From Neopestalotiopsis rosae (Eukaryota > Ascomycota > Sordariomycetes > Amphisphaeriales > Sporocadaceae), in NCBI GenBank assembly GCA_023078685.1, contig JALGAS010000001.1:4588001-4652000 (forward strand): a stretch of DNA of 64,000 nucleotides, written 5' to 3'. Positions 24,424 through 34,700 of the stretch are shown here, one piece after another. A program made the position numbers and the translations under genes. The notes beneath the pieces are model-generated. The model had not been told where the DNA came from and did not search any database. It was given only the letters and a program-made list of their open reading frames with translations. Each line of letters opens with the position of its first letter. The first letter of the stretch is position 1.

Positions 24424-25327
24424 TTGCAGAACTGAGTCTGCACATCACGATTGGAAAACAATCTGGATCGCTGGTTGGAATATTCGAGATGATGAAGCTC
24501 GAGAAAGAGTGCAGAGTTCAGAGGCATACAAGGGACAAACAGCATATAATCATTCCCCTCTGATATCACATCACAGAATGCATCCTTCCAACTTGATTAA
24601 GAGAAGGTGACAACTGGCATAAGGCATGGACTGGCAAGAAGGATAGCAAATGCAGATCTGAAGAAGGAACAGGTAGAATAAGTCTCGTAAATACAAAAAA
24701 AGATGGATAGATCTAGAATACCTGTGCGAATATCTCCAGTAGCATCTGCCTCTCACATCATGGCAAGCTGCTACTTGAATATTCTGAATGGAAAGCTGCT
24801 CAGCACTTCAGGTGCGTCGTAGTGAAACATTATCGCACCGATTTAATGAGGTAAAATCTAGATGGAGCCGTAACAACAAGCGTCTAGGAGTTCCAATCTC
24901 TGGGCCAACATAAAATTACTGCCAGGCTGCTCGAATTCTTCCAGGTGCTTGCCCAGATGAGCAGCCTTAGAAAATTTTGCATACCTATTGGATCATCAAA
25001 ATAGTGGCCTTCCCAGTTTAGCAAGTGCAAAAATCTTTTGGCGCTTCTTCAACCCACTTGAGGCTTTGTTCCTTTGCATGTTGATCACCCTCGCGCACCA
25101 GGACGCAGTTTTCCAACTTTTTCCAACCAACCAAAAACAGCAAATTTTGTCACTTGCGACAACTGCACCAAATCGCGGCGAAACCGGTCGATCTCAGACC
25201 TGTGGCAGCCGCCCAGTGCCGTTCATCTTCTTCAACCCTTCTTCCGCCTCGCCCCGTTTGCGTTTCCGAATCCACTCACCAACTCGTTCCGTTTGATTCG
25301 ATCTCGAGGACGCAGCACTAGGTCACG
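24424..25327. other. Spacer between tandem genes A and B
   Basis: About 900 bp. The last part is a C- and T-rich leader containing tcttcaaccctt and actgcaccaaatc. Similar strings lie upstream of gene C (tcttcaaccctt, attgcaccaattc). No gene is supported. Confidence 0.4.
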
Positions 25328-26025
25328 ATGCCGGCCCAACAGGATATGTGGCCTTCAGCTCCAGGCTTGAGACACACAGTCTTCTTCGAATTTGACATTG
25401 CCATTTCCGAAATCCGCAAAAAGTTGACTCCGGCATTTCTGAATAATAAAGAGTGGCCCGTTACCTTGGCCAAGGCTGCCAGTGTTTGCGACGACAAAAT
25501 GATTGAACAAAGAGGTCGCAAAATCTCTCTTGTGTTTCTTCAAGTCACCTTTCTAGACGCACTTTGGGGATACCCATGTAAGTCTTACGAGTCGTGATCA
25601 AGGTCTCGGTATTGACATATGTCCAGTCGGCGTTGCTGGTGGGCCCTCGCCCTGGAACATGCTCCTCGGCAATCTGGAACCCAGTACCAAATGCAGTGAG
25701 AATGACAAATTCATGGACTTGAATGTATTCTGCAACCTCAAACACGAAGCCGACCGTTCAGAAAAACGCTTGCTCACAGCTCTTCGTTCTGGATATCCCA
25801 TCCTCAAGGAGACGAGCAAAGCGACATTCAGTAACTCAGAGCTGTCTCGCCTCCTGCCCAGCGGTCTGCGCAGCAAGCCTTCAGAGCAAGATGTGTGTTC
25901 TCAAACCGATACTATTACAGCAGTTCCTGACGAGAGAACAGGCTACTGGTAGTTCCCGAAAGAGAACTCGTGACATCAAGAAGGAGGATATCACCGCGAA
26001 GAGACCACGCACTTCCTTCTGGTAG
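25328..26025 (+). CDS. Tandem family member B, unknown function
   Basis: Three exons, 25328-25577, 25627-25892 and 25942-26025, give 199 aa. Exon 1 contains HTVFFEFDIAISEIRKKL, a KEW motif and ends LVFLQVTFLDALWGYP. Intron 1 is phase 1, as in genes A, C and D. Exon 2 opens FGVAGGPSPW and is followed by a poorly conserved helical domain. A 49-nt phase-0 intron (GTGTGT...AACAG) then leads to a basic tail with GSSRKRTRD and TAKRPRTSFW, matching the basic last exon of gene A. Without intron 2 the frame would stop at 25952; the intron is preferred because the resulting tail matches gene A. Function is unknown; the tail suggests nuclear location. Confidence 0.78.
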
Positions 26026-26839
26026 CCACATGACGCCAATCACCACAACCATAGGCGACAAGTCTAAGAAAGCACCAGAAAGACGTGATCGCGTTGGTTT
26101 TGTTGTTCGCAATGCTCTGGAACCGAAGGAATCGATATTCGTAATGCGTGGGGTTTCACTGAGCGTCGCTTAGGCAACAGGCAAAGGAGACTCAGAGGAG
26201 TCTTGATGTGTAGGGTAAATCAAGATGGCATGATTAAATAGATGTGATGACCATCAGAAATCAATGATCATCCTGCACTTATCTTCTCTTTCGTCGATCA
26301 CCGATTCGTTGTAAAGTTTTTCATAAGATCTTGACTCGTTGCGTACCTTGAACGCTAATTGCCTGGTAGGTGCTCTTCGAATACCTGCCAAATCGCCTCA
26401 CCAGAGGATCTCAAAAATCTTCTTATTGAAATTGTTCTTTCCATTCTTTACAACTGTCACGTAGTTTCACCACTAACTAGGTTGACCAGCCACAATACCA
26501 CTCAATACTCCAGACTACCTAAGATAAATGGACCAAGAGCACTTTGCAACCCTTTCCACAGACTACGATTTACCAAAGGAGAGAAGAAGAGAACAATCCG
26601 AGCGACGTTGAAACCTTGATTTGTTTCACAACTGAGGGTGCCTTCTTGTTTTAACCTCCCTACCAAGGTCAACCTGCACTTGTGGCAGCTACACAAAATT
26701 GCACCAATTCTATCAGGGTTTTCAGACGGCAACCCCTCTCTCCCGTGCCTAACTTTCGTCTTCAACCCTTTCACTCTCGGTCTACGAACTACCTTTCTTG
26801 CAAGCAACTACGCAAACTAGGACTCACAAGAGGCAGACC
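26026..26839. other. Spacer between tandem genes B and C
   Basis: About 810 bp without a supported gene. The right part is the leader of gene C. Confidence 0.4.
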
Positions 26840-27635
26840 ATGGACGACAGCTATCCGCAGCCGTGGCCTCCGGGCATGTTCTTTGACTTCGCTGTCGCCT
26901 ACTCGGAGGTCCGCGATAAGTTGGGCCCCAGATTCAAGGCGTCTCAGCGATTGTCAGCACTGCGTACTGTCATCTCTGAATGGGACCTTGTAGAGCGCAG
27001 TTTTGACGACGAATGCTGTTGGGAGGCATCATTCGACTACTCTCTCGTGTACATACAGATTTGCTTTCTTCGAAGTCTGTGGTCGGATTTATGTGAGTCA
27101 AGAAAAAGGAAACAAAAAAGCAGGAAACTGACAGCTACAAGTCGGTCAAGTCGGTGTTTCCTCGCCCTGGAAGTCTGTCAAAGTGTCTATTCTTGAAAAA
27201 AATACCAAGAAAGACATCATGCTCGATTTATCGCCTCTATTCGATTATCTCCAACGCGCGGACGTGGGAGAAGACGAGTTCATTCAAGTGCTGGCCAGTG
27301 GAAAGGTCCCCGGCAGCAACAAAGATGTCAAGAAGAAAGACAAGGTGCGTAGTGTACCCCCGTGCTTTGGCTTTTGCATATGATAGCCCCTAGATGCTAA
27401 AAAGGTGACAGACATCTCATCGATCCTGAAGAAGTCATACACGAGCAAGGTGACAAGGACACATGCTCCTTTACCTGAACGACATGGAACATTTGATTCA
27501 GATGATGTGTCTCGAGTCGGGCGGCCCGCAAGAGGAGTTGGGAGCACAGAAGAGTCTATCCTGGTACTGAAGGAAGTCAGAAGGCATGGTCAGGCCACCA
27601 TGAGAATCTCTCGGAATGACCAATCAATTGAGTGA
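26840..27635 (+). CDS. Tandem family member C, unknown function
   Basis: Three exons, 26840-27092, 27142-27344 and 27405-27635, give 228 aa. Exon 1 begins MDDSYPQPWPPGMFFDFAVA, continues AYSEVRDKLGPRF and ends LVYIQICFLRSLWSDL; intron 1 is phase 1. Exon 2 opens FGQVGVSSPWKSV and ends in a Lys-rich run (DVKKKDK). Intron 2 is phase 0; exon 3 begins VTDISSILKKSYTSK, placing an SS-x-x-K-K motif where A and B have SS-x-K-R, and then runs on longer (77 codons) than in A or B. The third-exon acceptor is the least certain part, because a second AG lies 7 nt downstream but gives an early stop. Confidence 0.75.
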
Positions 27636-28534
27636 CAAGAGAGGACGGGAGCCAAGGGTAAAAGGACGAACAGAAAAAAAAGGGAAGAGGAGCGCTTACA
27701 AAGCTGGCGCGGATGCCCTTATAATGACTGTCTACTACTCCACAATAGCTCTGAGAACTGTACACAATTTTACAAAAATGCACATGAACAGACTCATGTG
27801 AAGAGTTTCTTTTGGAACCATTCTGACAAATATTCTGCTAATGATTTGGTCAGTATGCTCCGCAATTGTCGACCATATACCGTCACCTTGCAGGCTAGAA
27901 GTACCTTAGGTGGAATGCCCAGTCAGCTGTGGGCACCATGTCCTGTTAGCATTCAATACGCTTCAACTCACCGGGGGCAGAGAATGGTATTGTGCTACCT
28001 TTTGAAGTTGGTCGCTTGACCAGGATAATCTAAAGTACAGATCGAAGAATTTATTCTTTCCTTTCTTTCTGACTGTCCGCGTACCTATGCAACCCTAGCC
28101 AGAATGAGCAGCCATAACCTACTAGGTGCATTCGTTACTTCCGACTGGCGATTGGCTGAGAATGGCGCATGGACTGTTCTGCTACATGTATCGTGCTTGC
28201 CGTGTCACGACGTTCAATGTTGGATTGTTTGTGAGTTATGCTTGCCCAAGAACCCCGGGGCCACTGACCTCCAAACCTTGGCCATGAGCATATGTCAACA
28301 ACTGAATTTCCATGTAGCACGCTTTTTCAAAGAAGAATTTAGGTTCTACGATCCTTTGGCTTGCAGATCGGTCACAATCAGTTGCGCCTTTTATTCTGAA
28401 GAAACCCCAACCCGGACCACCGCCACTCGCAGCACTTCTATAAGTTGTGTGTTACCCTTCAGCATTTCTCAAATTGACAATAGCTCGACTCAGACAATCA
28501 CAGCGTCTTCATCAGTCCACATAGTATTGTTTCC
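27636..28534. other. Spacer between tandem genes C and D
   Basis: About 900 bp. A frame at 28104-28589 overlaps the start of gene D in another frame and matches nothing I know. The right end is the leader of gene D. Confidence 0.4.
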
Positions 28535-28850
28535 ATGGACAGACCGACCACGATTCTCGCCTGCCGGGCCCCATTGCCTCCCGGCATAACCATTGAATTT
28601 GACTTCGCCCGCTCTCTGGAGTTCATCTATGATGCGCTAGATCCAGAGCGCCGAGAGCGAGAGTGGTTTCCAGCCATGCTCCGTGTCATCGACGGCTGGC
28701 ATCTGCCAAACTTCGAGATCAACGACGAGATATGGGACACTCGGCGCCAGTATAACCTCATATTCATCCAGATCGCCTTTCTCCGAAAGCTTTGGAAGCA
28801 GCTATGTAAGTGAATTACTTCGACTGACGAATCGAGGTTTGCACACATGG

Positions 28851-28884
<34 letters not shown>

Positions 28885-29385
28885 GCACTAACTTTGCTCT
28901 GCTCATAGCCCAAATCCCCCGCGGGCCCACGCCCTGGGACTCACTGCAAATCGAGCCATACTACTCCAATAGCATGAACGATATTGCGATCCATGTAGAA
29001 GTCTTTTTTGAGAATCTCCTGTCGCATGTGTGCGTATGGGACTTTATCCAAGTGCTCAAGCATGGTAGCTGCCCCTTCAAGCACGACAGTGACGACGAAG
29101 TCGATTTTCCTGGAGAGGAAAGACACGAATCGCCATTGCCGGTATGTCACCAAGAGAGAGAGAGAGACGAAGAAGAACCCCCCACCCCCAACCAACACAT
29201 ACACATGCACGCAAACGATGCAAGTGCCTAGATTTACTAAGAGACTAACAGTTGGAAAGGAACCTGGCGATCGTGGCAATCAATCTCCGCGGGGGGAGTT
29301 GCCGTTGCAAACGACACCACTTAGAAGCCCAGTATCTTATGGATCTCTGCAAGCAAGTGGGGGAACGAGCATCATACCTTCATGA
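28535..29385 (+). CDS. Tandem family member D, unknown function, 3' end uncertain
   Basis: Exon 1 (28535-28805) contains GITIEFDFARSLEFIYDAL, a REWFPAMLRVIDGW segment and ends LIFIQIAFLRKLWKQL. The phase-1 intron 28806-28908 holds an AC/AG microsatellite. Exon 2 starts at 28909 with SQIPRGPTPWDSLQ, aligning with the SPW motif of genes A-C. A GTATGT donor at 29142 suggests a second intron as in the other members. The acceptor at 29259 would give a 41-residue tail ending at 29385; one at 29251 gives a 132-residue frame running into the minisatellite to 29650; no splicing gives a stop at 29231. None produces the basic tail seen in A and B. Membership of the family is firm, the C-terminus is not. 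Confidence 0.7.
28851..28884. repeat. AC/AG compound microsatellite in intron 1 of gene D
   Basis: Seven AC units (28851-28864) are followed directly by ten AG units (28865-28884). It lies inside the first intron of the fourth tandem gene, and a second short GA run lies at about 29152-29165. Confidence 0.95.
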
Positions 29386-29989
29386 CCCGCTATCACTACC
29401 TACATATACTGTGTACAGCAGTTACTACTACCTCCATTGCTACGAACGGATACTTAACCAACTCATCAATCGCTCCACTCACCATAACCTCATTCTATTT
29501 CAAAATACAGTGCCTCGGCACGAAAAGAGAAGTCAATGGAATGGATATACAGTTATGATCACTACTGGGAATGTATCCGGAATGGACAAAGGACGGGGGG
29601 AAGCCGGAAGGAATCAGGAAAAAGGACGGGGGGAAGCCAGAAGGAATTAGGAAAAAGGACGGAGGGAAGTCAGAAGGCATCATTAGACTTCGAGTCGCTG
29701 GTCACAAAAGCAGGCTCTTGTCACGGGATATCACATCCTTATAAAGATAATACAGTTGCCGTGTAAAGACTTTTAAACAAGCCGGGTTTGCGTAGAATGG
29801 TATTTGTGCTAACTTTTGGTCTATATACTGGTATTCGTGTCCCATGATGCAAAAAATGTATTTACAGAAAAATCAAGCTTTGCTTCGAGCGAAGGACAGC
29901 GGGTATCCGACGTCTCAGAATGGCGAAAAGCTGAATTGATAAATCATTGGACTCCGGCCGGAAAAGGCATGGTGGGTGAAAATCACTGC
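29386..29989. other. Intergenic region with minisatellite
   Basis: About 600 bp separates gene D from the convergent tannase gene. It holds the 33-bp minisatellite listed separately and otherwise nothing recognisable. Confidence 0.45.
29586..29683. repeat. 33-bp minisatellite, about three copies
   Basis: A purine-rich unit of 33 bp beginning aaaggacggggggaagcc is repeated about three times, the copies differing at a few bases (ggggaagcc, ggggaagcc, agggaagtc). It lies just downstream of tandem gene D. Confidence 0.85.
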
Positions 29990-31741
29990 TTAGTAGACAG
30001 GCTGAAGCTTGAAGGCGTCAAAGGTGTAGGTCCAGCTGTCGATGGAGGCCTCGTCGCTGACACAGTCAAAGGTGGAGCTGTTGCCCGACCAGAGAGGGCG
30101 GAGGGGCCACTGGCAGAGCTGCTGGACCTCGCCCTCGTAGGTGCCGGAGGAGACGGTGGCGTTGAGGTAGCTGGGGGTGACACCCTGCTCGACCCAGGCA
30201 ATGATGGTGGCCATGTTGTCCTCGGGGTAGGGGCCGGGCTGGAGAGAGTTGGTTCCGCAGTGGGCAGCACCGGGGATCAGGTAGAACTGGTACCAGTCGG
30301 CAAGAGCCTCCTGAGCCTCCTCGTCGGTCATGTCAGGGTACATGACGGAGCGGACCGACTGCCAGTAGTGGACGGAAGAAGGCGAGGGGATACTGGGGTC
30401 AGACTCGCCGTGGTAGTGGAGCAGCTTTCCGCCGGTGGACTGGAAGGGGGTGAGGTCGGGCAGAGTGGTCTGCAGGGAATCGAGGTAGCGGATCATGCCA
30501 GTGTTCATCCAGTCGACGAGGGTGTCGTAGGTGACGTTGTTCAGGTCCGACAGGTTGTCGAGGTCGAGCAGCTGGACAAACTTGGTGACGTACTCACCAC
30601 CGGTGGAGGGGATGTTGAGCTCGTACTCGCCAGTCTCGTTGTTGTAGGTAGGGTCGGCATCGCTCAGGTCGGAACCAATCTGCCACGAGAGGTAGGCACG
30701 CTTTCCGTCCGAGGAGTGGAGACCATCGTAGACGGCTTGGGCAACGGCAACGTCCTCAGCCGAGACGGTACCGTTCTGAGCAGGGGTGGTGCTGGTCTGG
30801 CTGCCCTCGGCTTGACGCTTGCTGAAGCCGAATCCAAGCGAGGACGAGGTGGTGGCAGCGCAGTAGTACGACTGGCCAATAATGGAGGTCAGGTTGAAGT
30901 TGAGCTTGCAAAGATCAGTGCGGGAAATGACACCGTCAGTACGGCCGTCGAGAGGGTCGCAAGCCTCAATGGTGGCGTTGACAATCTTGTCAAGAGCGCA
31001 GGGCTCGGGGAAGTAGCCGGTAACCTGCTCAATGGTGGCAGGGAAGACGTGGTGAACCTGCTGCTGAGCGAATCGGAAAGCGGGAGCACCAGCGACAACA
31101 CCGTCGTACTCCTCACCCCAGCGCTGAACCTGGGACATACCCTCACGACCGCCGTCGGAGCAACCCTCAAAGTAGGTGTAAATCTTGGAGTCGGTGTCCA
31201 AGGCGTAGAAGCCCTGAGTGGTGGGCTTGCCAATCTTGGTGAGCTCACCAAGAGCAGTGTAAGCGAAAGCATAGGTGGCATCCCAGTTGATGGAGCCGTT
31301 GCCGTAGAGGACCTTCTCGTCGTAGCTGTAGTCAAAAGCATCGTAGCCGGCCGAGGTGGCACCGGAGGCGGCACCGTAAGCGAGACCGCCGGTGGCGTCG
31401 GACGAGATGGAGAAGCCTCCACCACCGGCAAGGTACCAACGGTTCTCAAAGTCGCTGGGGTCCGGGAAGGCTAGCTTAATGGGGATGACGTCGCCCTTGC
31501 CGGTGTGGGTATAGCTGACGGTGGCATTGCAGTACGAGTAGGTCTCGGTGCTGCCCATGCCGGCGCTGGCATTGTAAACAGCGGCGGCCGTCACGGTGTC
31601 GGGCAGCAGCTGGATGCCGAGAAGGGTGCCGTTGGCGGGAAGAGCCGCCTGCACATTGGAAACGGTGCAAAGATCGGCGAGCGAGGCAGCATTGGCAGTT
31701 GCTGCCATGGCAGCCGCAGCAGCGCGGCGAGACTGGCGCAT
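29990..31741 (-). CDS. Secreted tannase / feruloyl esterase family enzyme
   Basis: An esterase acting on gallate or ferulate esters of plant polyphenols outside the cell. It is one exon of 583 aa. The ATG at 31741 is chosen because it gives a basic-hydrophobic secretion signal (MRQSRRAAAAAMAATANAAS); a GTG two codons upstream is not a fungal start. The nucleophile motif is GCSDGGREG (Ser near residue 193), the acid lies in GESDPSIP (near 447) and the His in GAAHCGTN (near 493). Cys next to the Ser and Cys next to the His form the CS-HC disulfide typical of tannases. ENRWYLAGGGGFS and WGEEYDGVVAGAPAFRF are family segments. An SKRQAEG site within the lid region may be cut by the Kex2 protease, as in tannases processed into two chains. 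There are many N-glycosylation sites. Confidence 0.93.
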   Translation of the reverse strand: MRQSRRAAAAAMAATANAASLADLCTVSNVQAALPANGTLLGIQLLPDTVTAAAVYNASAGMGSTETYSYCNATVSYTHTGKGDVIPIKLAFPDPSDFENRWYLAGGGGFSISSDATGGLAYGAASGATSAGYDAFDYSYDEKVLYGNGSINWDATYAFAYTALGELTKIGKPTTQGFYALDTDSKIYTYFEGCSDGGREGMSQVQRWGEEYDGVVAGAPAFRFAQQQVHHVFPATIEQVTGYFPEPCALDKIVNATIEACDPLDGRTDGVISRTDLCKLNFNLTSIIGQSYYCAATTSSSLGFGFSKRQAEGSQTSTTPAQNGTVSAEDVAVAQAVYDGLHSSDGKRAYLSWQIGSDLSDADPTYNNETGEYELNIPSTGGEYVTKFVQLLDLDNLSDLNNVTYDTLVDWMNTGMIRYLDSLQTTLPDLTPFQSTGGKLLHYHGESDPSIPSPSSVHYWQSVRSVMYPDMTDEEAQEALADWYQFYLIPGAAHCGTNSLQPGPYPEDNMATIIAWVEQGVTPSYLNATVSSGTYEGEVQQLCQWPLRPLWSGNSSTFDCVSDEASIDSWTYTFDAFKLQPVY

Positions 31742-34700
31742 GGTCACGTAAAAAGAGTGGACTGAAGAGTGGTAAAGACTGTATTTGGTAGAGGATCGTC
31801 GTCTGCCTTGATGGTGATGGCCAACTCGAACCCAGGAAACGAAACAACGGCCATGATTTTTAAGTATAACCTCAACTTCGGATTTAGATACTCACATTCG
31901 GCGCTCCGAGCAGTCAGGGCGTTGATCCAGGGCCGATGAGAAGCAGACGGGCGATCGACGAGTATTGACCGCGTATGTTTCCACTTACTATAGCGTAGCC
32001 AGGCCCATCCGGGTCATGCTATGGCTGGAGCTCAACCCAGTCGAGTCATCTATGTGATGGGTTGGGGGTGGCCTTGGGTGGGTTACCTGCAGCATGGCTC
32101 AGCCTCCACTGATGACATAAACCAGCAACGTGCTAGTCAGGACAGACGAGCTGAAAGGGATCCGACAGCCGGGTGTGGGAGACGGGAGACTGGAGACTTG
32201 AAAGCGAAAAATCGTGAAGCTTTTTTCTTAATTGTCCAAGGACGATGGTGTGTGGAGTCGGTAGCGCCGGCACTTGGAGGGACAAAGTCTACGGAAGTCT
32301 TGCGGAATGTGGCGGAACGAAGCTCGGGAAGCTTTTCCAGGTGGACCATGAGCCAATTTGGGGTCCAACACCAACGCCAGTCGAGGAAAGCTACCGGCAG
32401 ATCTGCATTTCTATTCATCTAAAGATGCATTGCATAGCTGCACGTGGGTTTGGCGGGATCCAGCCTCATTTTGCTAGCCCAAGTCACAGGGCTTTCATAT
32501 CATATAGTTTGGCTGAGGATTGTCGATAGTTGAGACTGCACGAAGTACTGTAAATCAGCAATGTTCCGTACCATTTTCAATGGCATCGCAGCAAGGCGAC
32601 TAGCAGAAGACAATAGTACTTTGATAGAGTCGACTAATACAAATTCTTCTTCTGTTTGCTTGTTTGTTTTTCCCCCGGAAGTTGCCGCTCTTGTGTTCTT
32701 CTGCGAGGCTTGACTGAGCCTTCTTCTTAGCGAGTCAAGAATCTAAGCATGAAAAAGAGCGAAATAATGATGTCGTGTACAGCTGCTTTGTGCGTTGGAC
32801 GAGAATTATCGAAATTCCAAAGGGGCCAAGCCGCGTCATTAAGCTCAGTTTTAGACAACTGCGGATTCGATCGGTGACGCATCCTGCCGGGTTGGCACGA
32901 GGCGGACCGCGTAAACCTTTACCAAGCCATCTGCCAGCTCTGTCTCGGAGCCGAGCTCACAAGGCTGGAGAGTAAGGCTTAGCCGGAGAAGGAGAAGAAG
33001 AATTCTAAAGAGACGGTGCAGATGAAATGATACATATACTCGACTGGCCCTTCTTGAATACAAAGAGACAGAGGTTGATGTCGTCGATGTTTGAACGATG
33101 AGACGCTGGTTACCTAATCTTGGCTTGGCGAAACCCCTTTCGGATTCAAGCGAAGGCTGATAGGCAGGTACCGTTACACCCCACCTTAGCGGACCGACAG
33201 GGGGGATCTGCCCAAAATCGACAAATTTTCAGCAGTCTCGAGGTGCAGAAGGTCAGAGGGAATTTGGCACGAAAACACCAGGCGCCAAAGATGCATCCAA
33301 CGTCAGAAAGGAAGAGAAAGCATATGACCAGCTTCTTACGATGAGATGATTTATCTCTTGACGAAAAATCATCCCATCGCAATTGGCCCGAGTTCAACTT
33401 GCCTCTCTTCCGTTTCTCGCATCACCGACAAGGTTGTGATACAATGCAGGGGCTCAAGTTGAAATGCTAGCCAGGGCTTTCGCCGCCGAAAACTTCCCAG
33501 ATCAGCTCTCGTCTCACAACCTTCGCAGAGCCGCCGTTCGGCCTACCTCATTCAGCAATCCGCCCGTTTCTTCCGGCAGACGAAACATCAAGTCCTGGTC
33601 GGATTCTAGGTTAGGCAAGTATTGGGCTGATGAGGCTCAAGCGGCTGGACACCAATGGGCGGATGAGCAGGGGCTATATGGTTTAAAGGTAGGTAGGTTG
33701 GTAGATGAGCTTGGGTGTGGACAGGAACGCCATCTCTCAGAGGCAGCGACCTTTCTCTCACTCAGCGTCTGGACTGGTCTGGTAGACTACGCAATGGTAG
33801 CGATACCATATATTGAAAGTCATTACACGTGTCTCCATAGGTCGTAAGATGTAAACCATTGTAGAAGAGCCGCTTTTGCCTCGCATTTATCCTACCGCAT
33901 CTCCATGGGAAATGAGAACACGTTTGAGCATGGCGGAAAGGTCGACCAAGCATCCATCGTGCAAAGCGGCAGCCTGGCATTCGTCTGAACATCTCGCTTG
34001 GGCTTTCCAGGGGATGTCGGGAATGACAACCATTACTTGCAGTGCACCGTAGGGCATGAGAAACAGCTTTGGCAGGCATTGCAATGAAATCATGGGCGAT
34101 GCGCCGTAGCATCCCGTAGTAGCAGATCTGGATCTGCGAAGGCCCGACGATCCACCAAACAGATGCAAATCCATGTGCTATAGTATCAGACCTATACCTA
34201 GTATCCAGCTTCCTCTGAGCAAATTATCCGACTCGTGGTTCGATGCATGGCTAGCGGTTGATTCAGCCGCTTGTCGTATGGTTGCACCACTCGAGCCGAC
34301 TTGCCGGATCACGGGATTTTACATGTCTGTCTAGACAATATTTGTCCACAATATCGGAGATTTTGAGCTTTCATCCATACACAGACACATACTTCATCTT
34401 CATACATTGACATTCGTTTTCACCGAATCTTGCGGTCGGACATGTGAATTAGTGGCGATACGCAAAAGTCAAAGTTTTTAGGTGTAGTATTCAACAGCCT
34501 CCACGTCATTGAAAATTTCAAAACTGTGCGAGTGGAATGGCCAAGCACAAGTTCAAACCATCCAATCTTGCCTTTTTGTCAACATATAAGATGGCAGCGC
34601 TTGTGTTGCGCCCCCCGACACGCGGGCTCACGGGCATGGCGGGCGTATGAAACTTGGTGTTTGTCGCAGAAAAGACCCACAAGCCTACCATTGCCCAGCA

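Noticed and set aside
28104..28589. 161-codon frame just before tandem gene D
   Set aside because: It overlaps the start of gene D in another frame, has no family motif and lacks the LW and SPW landmarks of the tandem family.
29816..31474. 552-codon plus-strand open frame opposite the tannase
   Set aside because: It is the antisense shadow of the tannase gene; its Gly/Val-rich translation follows from the GC-rich codons of the real gene, and the opposite strand has a full catalytic set.
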